NCBI GenBank assembly: GCA_016218575.1
Contig: JACRDN010000021.1
Span: forward strand, 1 to 35,659
DNA length: 35,659 nucleotides
DNA from: Elusimicrobiota bacterium
Lineage (GTDB): Bacteria > Elusimicrobiota > Elusimicrobia > UBA1565 > UBA9628
Direction: 5' to 3'
Below, in pieces: positions 23,945 to 30,740 of this stretch (the first letter of the stretch is position 1; each line of letters opens with the position of its first letter). The translations under genes and the position numbers were made by a program. The notes under the pieces were generated by a model that saw only the letters and a program-made list of their open reading frames with translations, was not told the origin of the DNA and searched no databases.

Positions 23945-24597
23945 GGAATTTTTGAGTCAAGCATCTTCTTAATGACATATTCCCGCCGCGCTTGGGCTTG
24001 GATGCGCTTGGAGTCTTCCTGAATCCGTATCTGCGCCGCGTGTATTCTGTCATAAATCTCCGAATAGCCAGAATATTTCCTCGCGTTTTTAAGGATTCTT
24101 CCCGCGGCCTTGAGCTTCGCGAATTCACCCCAGGAGCCCGAAGCCAAGAAGAACTGCTCATCGCTCTTTAATTGATCCTTTAAAAAGGTCAGGGAACGAA
24201 CCGCCATCTTTTCCAATTCCACGATTTGCTCCAAATGTTTTTTGGCTGATTCCTCGGCATTGAAAGGAGCTTGGGCTTTTGCCTTATCCCAACTTGCCAT
24301 GATTTCATTTAAAGCGAAATTCACGAAGATTTCAAAATCCCCCACCTCCCTCGTTGCCATGTTCCGGATTTTGATGCGCTCTTCGCGCAGGAACATCTTG
24401 TCCGCTTCTGTATACCCCGATTTATAATCGTCCTCAACGACCTCTGGAGCAGGTTGCCTCTCGAGCACATAACCTGAAATAGGGTCCCGACCATCATCCC
24501 CTGGCAAGTCAGGTAGAATACCCAATGCAGACTGCAAAGCCAGGGGAACCAGCGCTACAACAACGGCGAATATCAATAGATTTTTATTCATACACAT
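23941..24597 (-). CDS. Membrane-anchored or secreted helical protein, unknown
   Basis: A 218-aa product with an N-terminal hydrophobic segment (about 5-24, LLIFAVVVALVPLALQSALG) that is a signal peptide or anchor. The rest is charged and largely helical, with heptad-like stretches (ESAKKHLEQIVELEKMAVRSLTFLKDQLKSDEQFF). No family is recognised. Two ATGs are possible (24597 and 24591). The second follows TATCTT by six bases and could be a leaderless start, though that -10 is weak. Base composition is less GC-rich than the operons on either side, suggesting a more recently acquired or fast-evolving gene. Confidence 0.65.
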   Translation of the reverse strand: MCMNKNLLIFAVVVALVPLALQSALGILPDLPGDDGRDPISGYVLERQPAPEVVEDDYKSGYTEADKMFLREERIKIRNMATREVGDFEIFVNFALNEIMASWDKAKAQAPFNAEESAKKHLEQIVELEKMAVRSLTFLKDQLKSDEQFFLASGSWGEFAKLKAAGRILKNARKYSGYSEIYDRIHAAQIRIQEDSKRIQAQARREYVIKKMLDSKIP

Positions 24598-24691
24598 AAG
24601 ATAGAGACTTATCCTGAAAATTTACAGGGCCATAGGACCTATTGGGACTTGGGCCGAAAGCACCATATGAAATTGCCGCCAAATTCTCCCC

Positions 24692-24720
24692 TTGAAAACC
24701 GGGCGATATCCCTGTATCCT
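24692..24720 (+). promoter_or_regulatory. Promoter placing the protease start at GTG 24728
   Basis: TTGAAA (24692-24697), a 17-bp spacer and TATCCT (24715-24720) lie seven bases before GTG 24728. The same TTG could be read as a start codon, but the promoter geometry suggests it is part of the -35 box and that the mRNA begins at or next to the GTG. Confidence 0.45.
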
Positions 24721-24727
24721 TAGGGCC

Positions 24728-25951
24728 GTGGCAAGAAATATCATTCTCGCCTTCATCCTCTCCACAAATATGGTTATGTCCGTGACCATATCGGCCGCGG
24801 ACACCCCCTGGTGGCAGCGGGGAAATCCCAGCGAACCTCCTCCTGAAGCGGAAATGGACAGCTGGCCCGTGATTGACCCTAGGACGATATCGGCCGAGGA
24901 ATGCCTAAAAGCCGGCGCGGCCGTTCGATCCGAGGCCTGCCTCAAATATTTTCTCGGCGCCGTCGTGCAGGTGGCGACCGAAGAGGACTCCAAGGGCGAA
25001 CCGACGAGCTGGGGAAGCGGCTTCTTCATTGATAAGGAGCTGGTGGTCACCAATTGGCATGTGGTGAAGGGGCTAAACCTCGGGCAGGAGGTGACCTTGC
25101 GCTGGCTCTTTAGGCCCGGGCCTGGAATGGCCCCGCCCAGGGGCAAGGCCGTGGTGGCGGCCAAGAATTTCTACCGGGATTTGGCGATTCTCAAGCTCAA
25201 GGAGCCTCGCTTCTCGGCCTTCCTGCAACTGGAAAGCGACCCCGGGAACATGAAAGGAATGAACGTGGCGGCCATCGGCTTTCCCGCCCGGTACATCAAG
25301 AGGGCTGAATTCGTGACCGAAGGCCAGGTGATGGCCTATCCGGTTTCGGCAAACGTGGACCAATATTGGCCCCGCAGCCTCGTCTCGATCTCGGCCACCA
25401 TATTCGGGGGAAACTCGGGAGGCCCTCTCATCTCCCGGGACAGCAAGAAGGTCGTGGGCGTCATATGCTCGAGATACGGGGACGGCTACAACGAGGCCGT
25501 GCCCGTGGATTCCCTGCGGCACTTTCTAGGACGGTTCAAGAAGGGCAAGCCCACCGCTTCAGGCTGGCTCGGGATGGAAAAATCGGCCTGGTACGAGGAA
25601 ACCCTAAAAATCGCCGGGAAGGAAATTCCCGGCTTGAAAATACTGAAGGTAAAGGCCCCCGCCGCATCCGCAAAGGATTATAAGGACGCGCCGCTAGGGC
25701 CTTACGACGAGAATGCCTGGATCGTCGCGATCAACGGCCAGGACATAAAGGCCTTAAAGGCCTGGGCCCAGCAATACGGGGACAAAAGGATATACACCCC
25801 GGCCCAGGCCGTGGCTCTTTTTTCCATGCAGTATTTCGAGGGGGACCGGCTGCTCTTGACCTTGTATAACGGCGGGCGGCTTGTGGAAAGGCCCACGGGC
25901 CTCCTGGCCCGGCCGGATAGCCCTCCCTGGGTCTTCACCTCCCAGCCATAG
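24728..25951 (+). CDS. Secreted trypsin-like serine protease (HtrA/DegP-like fold)
   Basis: A 407-aa exported protease. From GTG 24728 it has a compact signal peptide (MARNIILAFILSTNMVMSVTISAA); an upstream TTG at 24692 would add 12 residues but sits in the putative -35 box. The catalytic triad is visible as His in VVTNWHVVKG, Asp in NFYRDLAILKL and Ser in FGGNSGGPLIS. A C-terminal region (about 280-390, ASGWLGMEKSAWYEETLKI through WIVAINGQDIKALKAW) looks like a divergent PDZ domain. It probably cleaves or checks exported proteins, possibly including the small secreted proteins nearby. The next gene starts five bases after the stop. Confidence 0.85.
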   Translation: MARNIILAFILSTNMVMSVTISAADTPWWQRGNPSEPPPEAEMDSWPVIDPRTISAEECLKAGAAVRSEACLKYFLGAVVQVATEEDSKGEPTSWGSGFFIDKELVVTNWHVVKGLNLGQEVTLRWLFRPGPGMAPPRGKAVVAAKNFYRDLAILKLKEPRFSAFLQLESDPGNMKGMNVAAIGFPARYIKRAEFVTEGQVMAYPVSANVDQYWPRSLVSISATIFGGNSGGPLISRDSKKVVGVICSRYGDGYNEAVPVDSLRHFLGRFKKGKPTASGWLGMEKSAWYEETLKIAGKEIPGLKILKVKAPAASAKDYKDAPLGPYDENAWIVAINGQDIKALKAWAQQYGDKRIYTPAQAVALFSMQYFEGDRLLLTLYNGGRLVERPTGLLARPDSPPWVFTSQP

Positions 25952-25955
25952 CCGG

Positions 25956-26354
25956 ATGATACCGCCATCTTCGGCCATACGCCGCAGGCTGGGGCTCGTA
26001 TTCATCCTCTCCGGCCTTCTGCATCTGGGCTTCATGCTGCTCGCCATATTCTATTCCCAGGGCAAAATCCCCGTCCTCATCACCGCCGCCATGTGGAGCC
26101 GGATCTATTTCGGCCACTTCCTGTTCATGGTCCTGGGAGGAGCAAGCCTGCTGTTCTTTAGCTACCGCAACACGGGCCTCTTCTTTGCCCAGAACCTCGT
26201 CGAGTTCATGCTCGGGGTGGGGGCCTTCGTCATCCTGTTTTCAGCGGCGGGAGCGATTCTGGCCAAGGGGAGGGGCTCTCCCTGGATTTCATTGGGGCCG
26301 GGGGGATTTCTTCTCTACTACGGGTTCAGGCTCGCGACGCGCGGACCGGGCTGA
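25956..26354 (+). CDS. Small membrane protein, function unknown
   Basis: The 132-aa protein has about four hydrophobic helices (GLVFILSGLLHLGFMLLAIFY, HFLFMVLGGASLLFF, NLVEFMLGVGAFVILFSAAGAIL, and a weaker last one). No family is recognised. The ATG lies five bases after the protease stop, so the two are probably expressed together. It is followed by the DnaA-box palindrome that separates it from a convergent gene. Confidence 0.7.
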   Translation: MIPPSSAIRRRLGLVFILSGLLHLGFMLLAIFYSQGKIPVLITAAMWSRIYFGHFLFMVLGGASLLFFSYRNTGLFFAQNLVEFMLGVGAFVILFSAAGAILAKGRGSPWISLGPGGFLLYYGFRLATRGPG

Positions 26355-26364
26355 AGATTCGGAA

Positions 26365-26403
26365 GTTATCCACAAAAACTTCCCGGGAGTTTTTGTGGAT
26401 AAC
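26365..26403. repeat. 39-bp near-perfect palindrome with two inverted consensus DnaA boxes
   Basis: GTTATCCACAAAAACT (26365-26380) is the exact reverse complement of 26388-26403, around a 7-nt centre, TCCCGGG. Each arm contains TTATCCACA, the consensus DnaA box, at 26366-26374 (plus) and 26402-26394 (minus). It sits between convergent genes. It could also fold as an RNA hairpin, but no T-run follows the stem on either strand, so it is not a standard intrinsic terminator. Confidence 0.85.
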
Positions 26404-26982
26404 CTAGTGTAGCTGCGGCAAATTCCTGTAGCAGTTATCATAGAGGACGGGATATCCGCCCCACTTCTCATACACGACCGTCTCCCGACCCCAAGCTATC
26501 AGATTCGCAAGGCCCTCCCCCTTCGGGGCCACGGCGGCCGTTTGCGTCAAAAGCTTGCAAAAGGCGTTTTTCCAGCAGGGGTACAGATACTCAAACTCGG
26601 ACGGCCTGTATTTGATCCGCGCTCGCTTGTCCTCGGGCTCCGGCAAATACAGGAAATGCCTGGGCGACGAATAAAAATTGGCGTACAATGCCCGGTAAAC
26701 GGGCATATCCTCGGGGCCAATCTCCAGTTCATAGTCAGAGGATATGAGCCGGTAAGACCCGGCGGGAGAAATACGCCGAATCCCATTCTCGATCATTCTT
26801 TTAAGCAATTGCGCCTGCTTAAGCGCCCTCAACGCGGCGAAATAGCGTCCCATGGCGACCTTGATCTCCTCGGAGGGCTTTTGCGCGAAGGACGGCGTGT
26901 CCGTTTTGACGGCTTCAGCCCTGATTGTCGGAGAGGCCGCAACCCAGCCGGCGACGACAAAAAACGCGATGGCGCCTTGCAT
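26404..26982 (-). CDS. Secreted protein of unknown function
   Basis: A 192-aa product with a signal peptide (about 1-22, AIAFFVVAGWVAASPTIRAEA). The mature part has a helical first half and an aromatic, cysteine-containing second half (EYLYPCWKNAFCKLL, LYDNCYRNLPQLH). No family is recognised. The stop codon abuts the DnaA-box palindrome. The start codon lies six bases after an extended -10 box, suggesting a leaderless message. Confidence 0.7.
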   Translation of the reverse strand: MQGAIAFFVVAGWVAASPTIRAEAVKTDTPSFAQKPSEEIKVAMGRYFAALRALKQAQLLKRMIENGIRRISPAGSYRLISSDYELEIGPEDMPVYRALYANFYSSPRHFLYLPEPEDKRARIKYRPSEFEYLYPCWKNAFCKLLTQTAAVAPKGEGLANLIAWGRETVVYEKWGGYPVLYDNCYRNLPQLH

Positions 26983-26988
26983 GCAGTT

Positions 26989-26997
26989 TTTATAACA
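26989..26997 (-). promoter_or_regulatory. Extended -10 promoter, likely leaderless
   Basis: On the minus strand TGT plus TATAAA (26994-26989) is followed by AACTGC and then the ATG at 26982, so +1 would fall on the A of ATG. No -35 box or Shine-Dalgarno sequence is seen. Confidence 0.45.
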
Positions 26998-27052
26998 ATA
27001 ACGGGAGAGGAAGGGATGGGTCGGAGGTCCTAAGGATCAGGCGGCAAACGGC

Positions 27053-28072
27053 CTATGCTATTTCACCCACTTTTGCTTCAGCCAAAAAACGAACCGGGCT
27101 CACGCAAAAATCCTTGCCCTTGAAGCGGCTTTCCCACTCCTTCAACGCCGCGGTCCGGAACACGCGGGACATGGCGCCGCTCAGCCGCGCCCGGTGGCGC
27201 ATGGGATCGTCGGCCAGGTTCCGGAGCCTGGATAACCCCAGGCAGTCGAGGAGGGATACCGCAAATCCCTTCTCCACCGCGGCCACGGCGAGCTCTCGGC
27301 CGTCCTTGGCCCGGTAGAGGCGGTAAAAGGGATGGGCCCCGTTCCACCAGAAGCGGCCGAGACTGGGGTCCTTGCCCGTGGCCTTGAGATGGCCGAGGGG
27401 AATCACGAGCCAGGAATGAACCGCTTGTGCTAGGGAGAGCTGTAGTTGCCGCCCTTTCCCAGTTTGGCCGCGCTCGAGGAGTGCCGCCAAAATCCCGGAC
27501 ACGGCCCCCATGCTCCCAGCCAGGTCCGCGATCTGAGTCGGGGGGAAGGCGATTCTCCCCTCGGAGTTTCCCAGTCCCAGGAAGCCGCTTGCGGCCAGGA
27601 AGTTCAGGTCATGCCCGGCCTTGCGGCCCATGGGCCCCTGGGACGGATAGCCCGTGATCGAGCAGTAAATGAGCCTGGGGTTCAAGCGTTGGACGGCTCT
27701 AAAGCCGAGCCCCAGGCGCTCCATGAGGCCGGGACGAAATCCCTCCACCAGGACGTCCGAGGCTTTGATCAAGCTCTGAAGCCTTCTCATCCCTTCTCGC
27801 TTTCTAAAATCAAAGCACAGGCGCTTTTTACCTTGATTGACCATCCAATACGTGGAGCCCACGTTCCCGATCTTGGGGGGAAGATCGCGGGTCATGTCCC
27901 CGAAATGGGGAAGCTCCACCCGGGTCACTTGGCAGCCCATGTCGGCAAGGACCTGGGTGGCATAGGGGCCGGGAAGCAATTTGCTAAAATCAAGGACCCG
28001 AAGGCGGGGAAATCCCTTGAACGGGATTCCGATCCCGCCCAGAGGGCGGCCGGGCAAATTATTTTTGGGCAT
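27053..28072 (-). CDS. CaiB/BaiF family III CoA-transferase or alpha-methylacyl-CoA racemase-like protein
   Basis: The 339-aa protein carries the family N-terminus RVLDFSKLLPGPYATQVLADMGCQVTRVE, the DVLVEGFRPGLMERLGL segment and the catalytic-aspartate motif KAGHDLNFLAASG (Asp155). The TGYPSQGP..GHDLNF pattern and short length resemble alpha-methylacyl-CoA racemases more than carnitine or formyl-CoA transferases. The substrate is unknown. An ATG at 28090 would add six residues but lies inside an extended -10 box (TGA TATACT), so the ATG at 28072 is preferred. It is divergent from rocD, with overlapping control regions. Confidence 0.82.
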   Translation of the reverse strand: MPKNNLPGRPLGGIGIPFKGFPRLRVLDFSKLLPGPYATQVLADMGCQVTRVELPHFGDMTRDLPPKIGNVGSTYWMVNQGKKRLCFDFRKREGMRRLQSLIKASDVLVEGFRPGLMERLGLGFRAVQRLNPRLIYCSITGYPSQGPMGRKAGHDLNFLAASGFLGLGNSEGRIAFPPTQIADLAGSMGAVSGILAALLERGQTGKGRQLQLSLAQAVHSWLVIPLGHLKATGKDPSLGRFWWNGAHPFYRLYRAKDGRELAVAAVEKGFAVSLLDCLGLSRLRNLADDPMRHRARLSGAMSRVFRTAALKEWESRFKGKDFCVSPVRFLAEAKVGEIA

Positions 28073-28080
28073 GCAGGGCG

Positions 28081-28089
28081 AGTATATCA
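28081..28089 (-). promoter_or_regulatory. Extended -10 promoter of the CoA-transferase-like gene
   Basis: On the minus strand TGA plus TATACT (28086-28081) is followed by eight bases and then ATG 28072, giving a leader of zero to two bases. It overlaps the region just before the rocD start on the other strand. Confidence 0.45.
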
Positions 28090-29283
28090 TTGAACGACGA
28101 GACTGAAAAGCACATCCAATTGGCCGAGCGCTACGGCGCCCCTAATTACGCTCCCTTGCCCGTCGTTTTGGAGAAAGGGCAGGGTATCTACGTCTGGGAC
28201 GTGGAGGGAAAGCGCTACTTCGATTTTTTGAGCGCCTACTCGGCTCTAAACCAAGGCCATTGCCATCCCAAAATCTGGGCCGCGGCGTCGGCCCAGATGG
28301 GGAAACTGACTTTAACCTCGCGCGCCTTTCACAATACCCTTATGGGCCCTTTGCTCAAGAAAATCTGCGAGCTCACGGGCCAAGAAATGGCCCTTCCCAT
28401 GAACTCCGGGGCCGAGGCCGTGGAGACCGCGATCAAGGCCATGCGGCGCTGGGGCTATTTGCGCAAGGGGATCGCCTCCAATAGGGCCGAGATCATCGTC
28501 TGCCAGGGTAACTTCCACGGCCGCACCACGACCATAGTCGGCTTCTCCTCGGACCCGGACTCCTACTCCCATTTCGGCCCCAAGACCCCGGGATTTAAAA
28601 TCATTCCCCATGGCTCGGCCAAGGCTCTAGAGACGGCGATCACTCCCTACACTTGCGGATTCTTACTGGAGCCCATCCAAGGCGAAGCCGGGGTCAATAT
28701 CCCGCCTGCGGGCTACCTCAAGAAGGCCCGTGAGATCTGCGCCAAGCGCCGCGTGCTTTTCTGCGCGGATGAAATCCAGACCGGACTTGGCCGCACCGGG
28801 AAGATGTTTTGCGTCGAGCACGAGGCGGTCCAGCCAGACCTCATCATCCTAGGAAAGGCCCTCTCCGGAGGGTTTTACCCTATCTCGGCCGTGGCCGGCT
28901 CAAAAGAAATACTGGGCCTACTTGCCCCGGGCACCCATGGCAGCACCTTCGGCGGCAACCCCCTGGCCTCGGCGATCGGCCTGGCGGCCCTGGACGTGAT
29001 AGTCAAGGAGAACCTCCCGGCCCGCGCCGCCCAGCTCGGCCAGCATTTCTTGAAGCGCCTTAAATCATTGAAGAGCCCCTATATCCGAGAGGCTCGCGGA
29101 AAGGGACTTCTCATCGCCCTGGAGCTTAAAACCTTGGCCCGGCCCTACTGCGAGAAGCTCATGGCCTTGGGGCTTCTGGCCAAGGAAACCCACGGCACCA
29201 TTATTCGCCTGGCCCCGCCGCTCGTCATCTCCCAGAAGGAGCTCGACCAGGCCTTCGAGCTGATCAGGAAAGCCCTGGCGTAG
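28090..29283 (+). CDS. rocD: Ornithine--oxo-acid aminotransferase
   Basis: A 397-aa class III aminotransferase that moves the delta-amino group of ornithine to 2-oxoglutarate, giving glutamate semialdehyde. The N-terminus (AERYGAPNYAPLPVVLEKGQGIYVWDVEGKRYFDFLSAYSALNQGHCHPKI) is almost a signature of this enzyme. Further landmarks are GNFHGRTTTIVGFSSDPDSY, ADEIQTGLGRTGKMF and the PLP lysine in IILGKALSGGFYPISAV. Length matches Bacillus RocD. The start is a TTG; no better in-frame codon exists upstream, and only a weak purine stretch precedes it. A promoter was not identified with confidence. Confidence 0.92.
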   Translation: MNDETEKHIQLAERYGAPNYAPLPVVLEKGQGIYVWDVEGKRYFDFLSAYSALNQGHCHPKIWAAASAQMGKLTLTSRAFHNTLMGPLLKKICELTGQEMALPMNSGAEAVETAIKAMRRWGYLRKGIASNRAEIIVCQGNFHGRTTTIVGFSSDPDSYSHFGPKTPGFKIIPHGSAKALETAITPYTCGFLLEPIQGEAGVNIPPAGYLKKAREICAKRRVLFCADEIQTGLGRTGKMFCVEHEAVQPDLIILGKALSGGFYPISAVAGSKEILGLLAPGTHGSTFGGNPLASAIGLAALDVIVKENLPARAAQLGQHFLKRLKSLKSPYIREARGKGLLIALELKTLARPYCEKLMALGLLAKETHGTIIRLAPPLVISQKELDQAFELIRKALA

Positions 29284-29306
29284 CCCCCGTCCTCTGAACC
29301 GCGCTT

Positions 29307-29336
29307 TTGACAGCCCCTCCGGGAAACTGGTATAGT
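29307..29336 (+). promoter_or_regulatory. Strong sigma-70-type promoter of the gabT-patD operon
   Basis: A perfect TTGACA (29307-29312) and TATAGT (29331-29336) are separated by 18 bp, with TGG directly before the -10. The roughly 55-nt leader that follows is A/T-rich (CTTTATTTATACTTATAAAA) and has no Shine-Dalgarno sequence before ATG 29399. Confidence 0.75.
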
Positions 29337-29398
29337 GCGCAGGCAGGGCAAGTCTTCCGGTTCCATTTCTTAATTTCTCTTTATTTATACTTATAAAA

Positions 29399-30721
29399 AT
29401 GGGAAAAACAAACAAAAAATCGGCATCAGAGGCGCTTTGGACCCGAAGAAATTCCCTAGTTTCCACAGGGACGGCGGCTTACACATCCATCGTGGCCGAG
29501 CGCGCCCAAAACGCCACTATTTGGGACGTGGACGGAAAATCCTACATTGACTTCGCCGGGGGGATCGGGGCCTTGAACGTGGGGCATTGCCACCCCGCGG
29601 TGGTGGCGGCCCTGCGGGATCAAGCCGAGAAGCTCCTCCACACATCCTTCCATGTCGCGGCCTACCCCGGCTACATCGAGGTTTGCCGCAGGCTCGTCGA
29701 GATCGCGCCGGGGCCCGGCCCCAAGAAGGCCATTCTCTTCAACAGCGGCTCGGAGGCCGTGGAGAACGCGGTCAAGTTCGCCCGGGCCTTCACTAAAAGA
29801 AAAGGCGTCATCAGCTTCGACTACGCCTTCCACGGCCGCACCTTGCTGTGCCTGGCCTTGGACGGCAAGTACAAGCCCCTGCGCCAGGGCTTCGGGCCCG
29901 CCCCGGCCGAGATATACCGGGCGAGATTTCCCTACGCTTACAGGGCGCCGGAAGGAATCAAGGAAGAAAATCTCTCCCGGCACTGCTTGCAGGAGCTCGA
30001 GCGGCTATTTCTCACCGACGTCGCGGCCGAGGACGTGGCCGCGATCATCGTCGAGCCCGTCCAAGGGGAGGGGGGATTTGTCGTCACCCCGCCGGAATTT
30101 CTCCAGGGCCTGCGCCGGATCTGCGACAAGCATGGCATCGTCTTTATTGTAGATGAAGTCCAGACCGGCTTCGGGCGCACCGGCAAGATGTTCGCCATCG
30201 AGCACTCGGAAGTGGCGCCTGACCTCATGGTGGTGGGCAAGTCCCTGGGGGCGGGCATGCCCATCTCCGGCGTGGTGGGCCGAGCCGAGATACTGGACAG
30301 CGCCGCCACGGGAGCCATCGGGGGGACTTACGGCGGCAACCCCATGGCCTGCGCCGCGGCCCTGGCGGTATTCGACATCTTCAAAAAAGAAGACATCCTG
30401 GGGCGCGCCCGGCGCATCGGTAAAACCGTAGGCGAGCGTTTCGATTCCTGGCGCGAGGAAATCCCTACCGTGGGGGATTCTCGAGGCCTGGGAGCCATGC
30501 GCGCCGTCGAGCTCGTGGCGGACAAGAAAACCAAGGAGCCCCTCCCGGCCGAACGGGTCAAGGCCATCTCCCATTCCTGCGCCGAGAAGGGGCTCATCGT
30601 CATCAAGGCCGGCATCCATGAGAACGTGCTCAGGACCTTGATGCCATTAACTATCGAAGAGGAACTCCTCAAAAAAGGGCTCGACATCCTGGAAAACGCT
30701 CTCAAGGAGTTCCAACGGTGA
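29399..30721 (+). CDS. gabT: 4-aminobutyrate aminotransferase
   Basis: A 440-aa class III aminotransferase that converts GABA and 2-oxoglutarate to succinate semialdehyde and glutamate. Landmarks are WDVDGKSYIDFAGGIGALNVGHCHP, LFNSGSEAVENAVKFAR, FDYAFHGRTLLCLAL, IVDEVQTGFGRTGKMFAIEH and the PLP lysine in MVVGKSLGAGMPISGVVGRAEI. It resembles GabT/PuuE-type enzymes and would perform the last transamination of putrescine breakdown, after PatA and PatD from the same operon. A succinate-semialdehyde dehydrogenase is not encoded alongside. Its stop codon is inside an 11-bp hairpin that also covers the next start. Confidence 0.92.
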   Translation: MGKTNKKSASEALWTRRNSLVSTGTAAYTSIVAERAQNATIWDVDGKSYIDFAGGIGALNVGHCHPAVVAALRDQAEKLLHTSFHVAAYPGYIEVCRRLVEIAPGPGPKKAILFNSGSEAVENAVKFARAFTKRKGVISFDYAFHGRTLLCLALDGKYKPLRQGFGPAPAEIYRARFPYAYRAPEGIKEENLSRHCLQELERLFLTDVAAEDVAAIIVEPVQGEGGFVVTPPEFLQGLRRICDKHGIVFIVDEVQTGFGRTGKMFAIEHSEVAPDLMVVGKSLGAGMPISGVVGRAEILDSAATGAIGGTYGGNPMACAAALAVFDIFKKEDILGRARRIGKTVGERFDSWREEIPTVGDSRGLGAMRAVELVADKKTKEPLPAERVKAISHSCAEKGLIVIKAGIHENVLRTLMPLTIEEELLKKGLDILENALKEFQR

Positions 30722-30740
30722 AGCCTCGGGGCTTCACCGT
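30715..30740 (+). promoter_or_regulatory. 11-bp hairpin over the gabT stop and the next start codon
   Basis: ACGGTGAAGCC (30715-30725) pairs fully with GGCTTCACCGT (30730-30740), loop TCGG. The GTG start at 30718 and the gabT TGA at 30719-30721 are both inside the stem. Ribosomes finishing gabT would have to open it, which suggests strict translational coupling. Confidence 0.75.

Noticed and set aside
24692-24727. TTG 24692 as the start of the protease
   Set aside because: The TTG forms part of a TTGAAA -35 box spaced 17 bp from TATCCT; GTG 24728 also gives a better signal peptide. Kept as an alternative.
26365-26403. Palindrome as a standard bidirectional intrinsic terminator
   Set aside because: The T-tract is inside the stem, not after it, and exact DnaA boxes give a more specific explanation; a terminator role is still possible.
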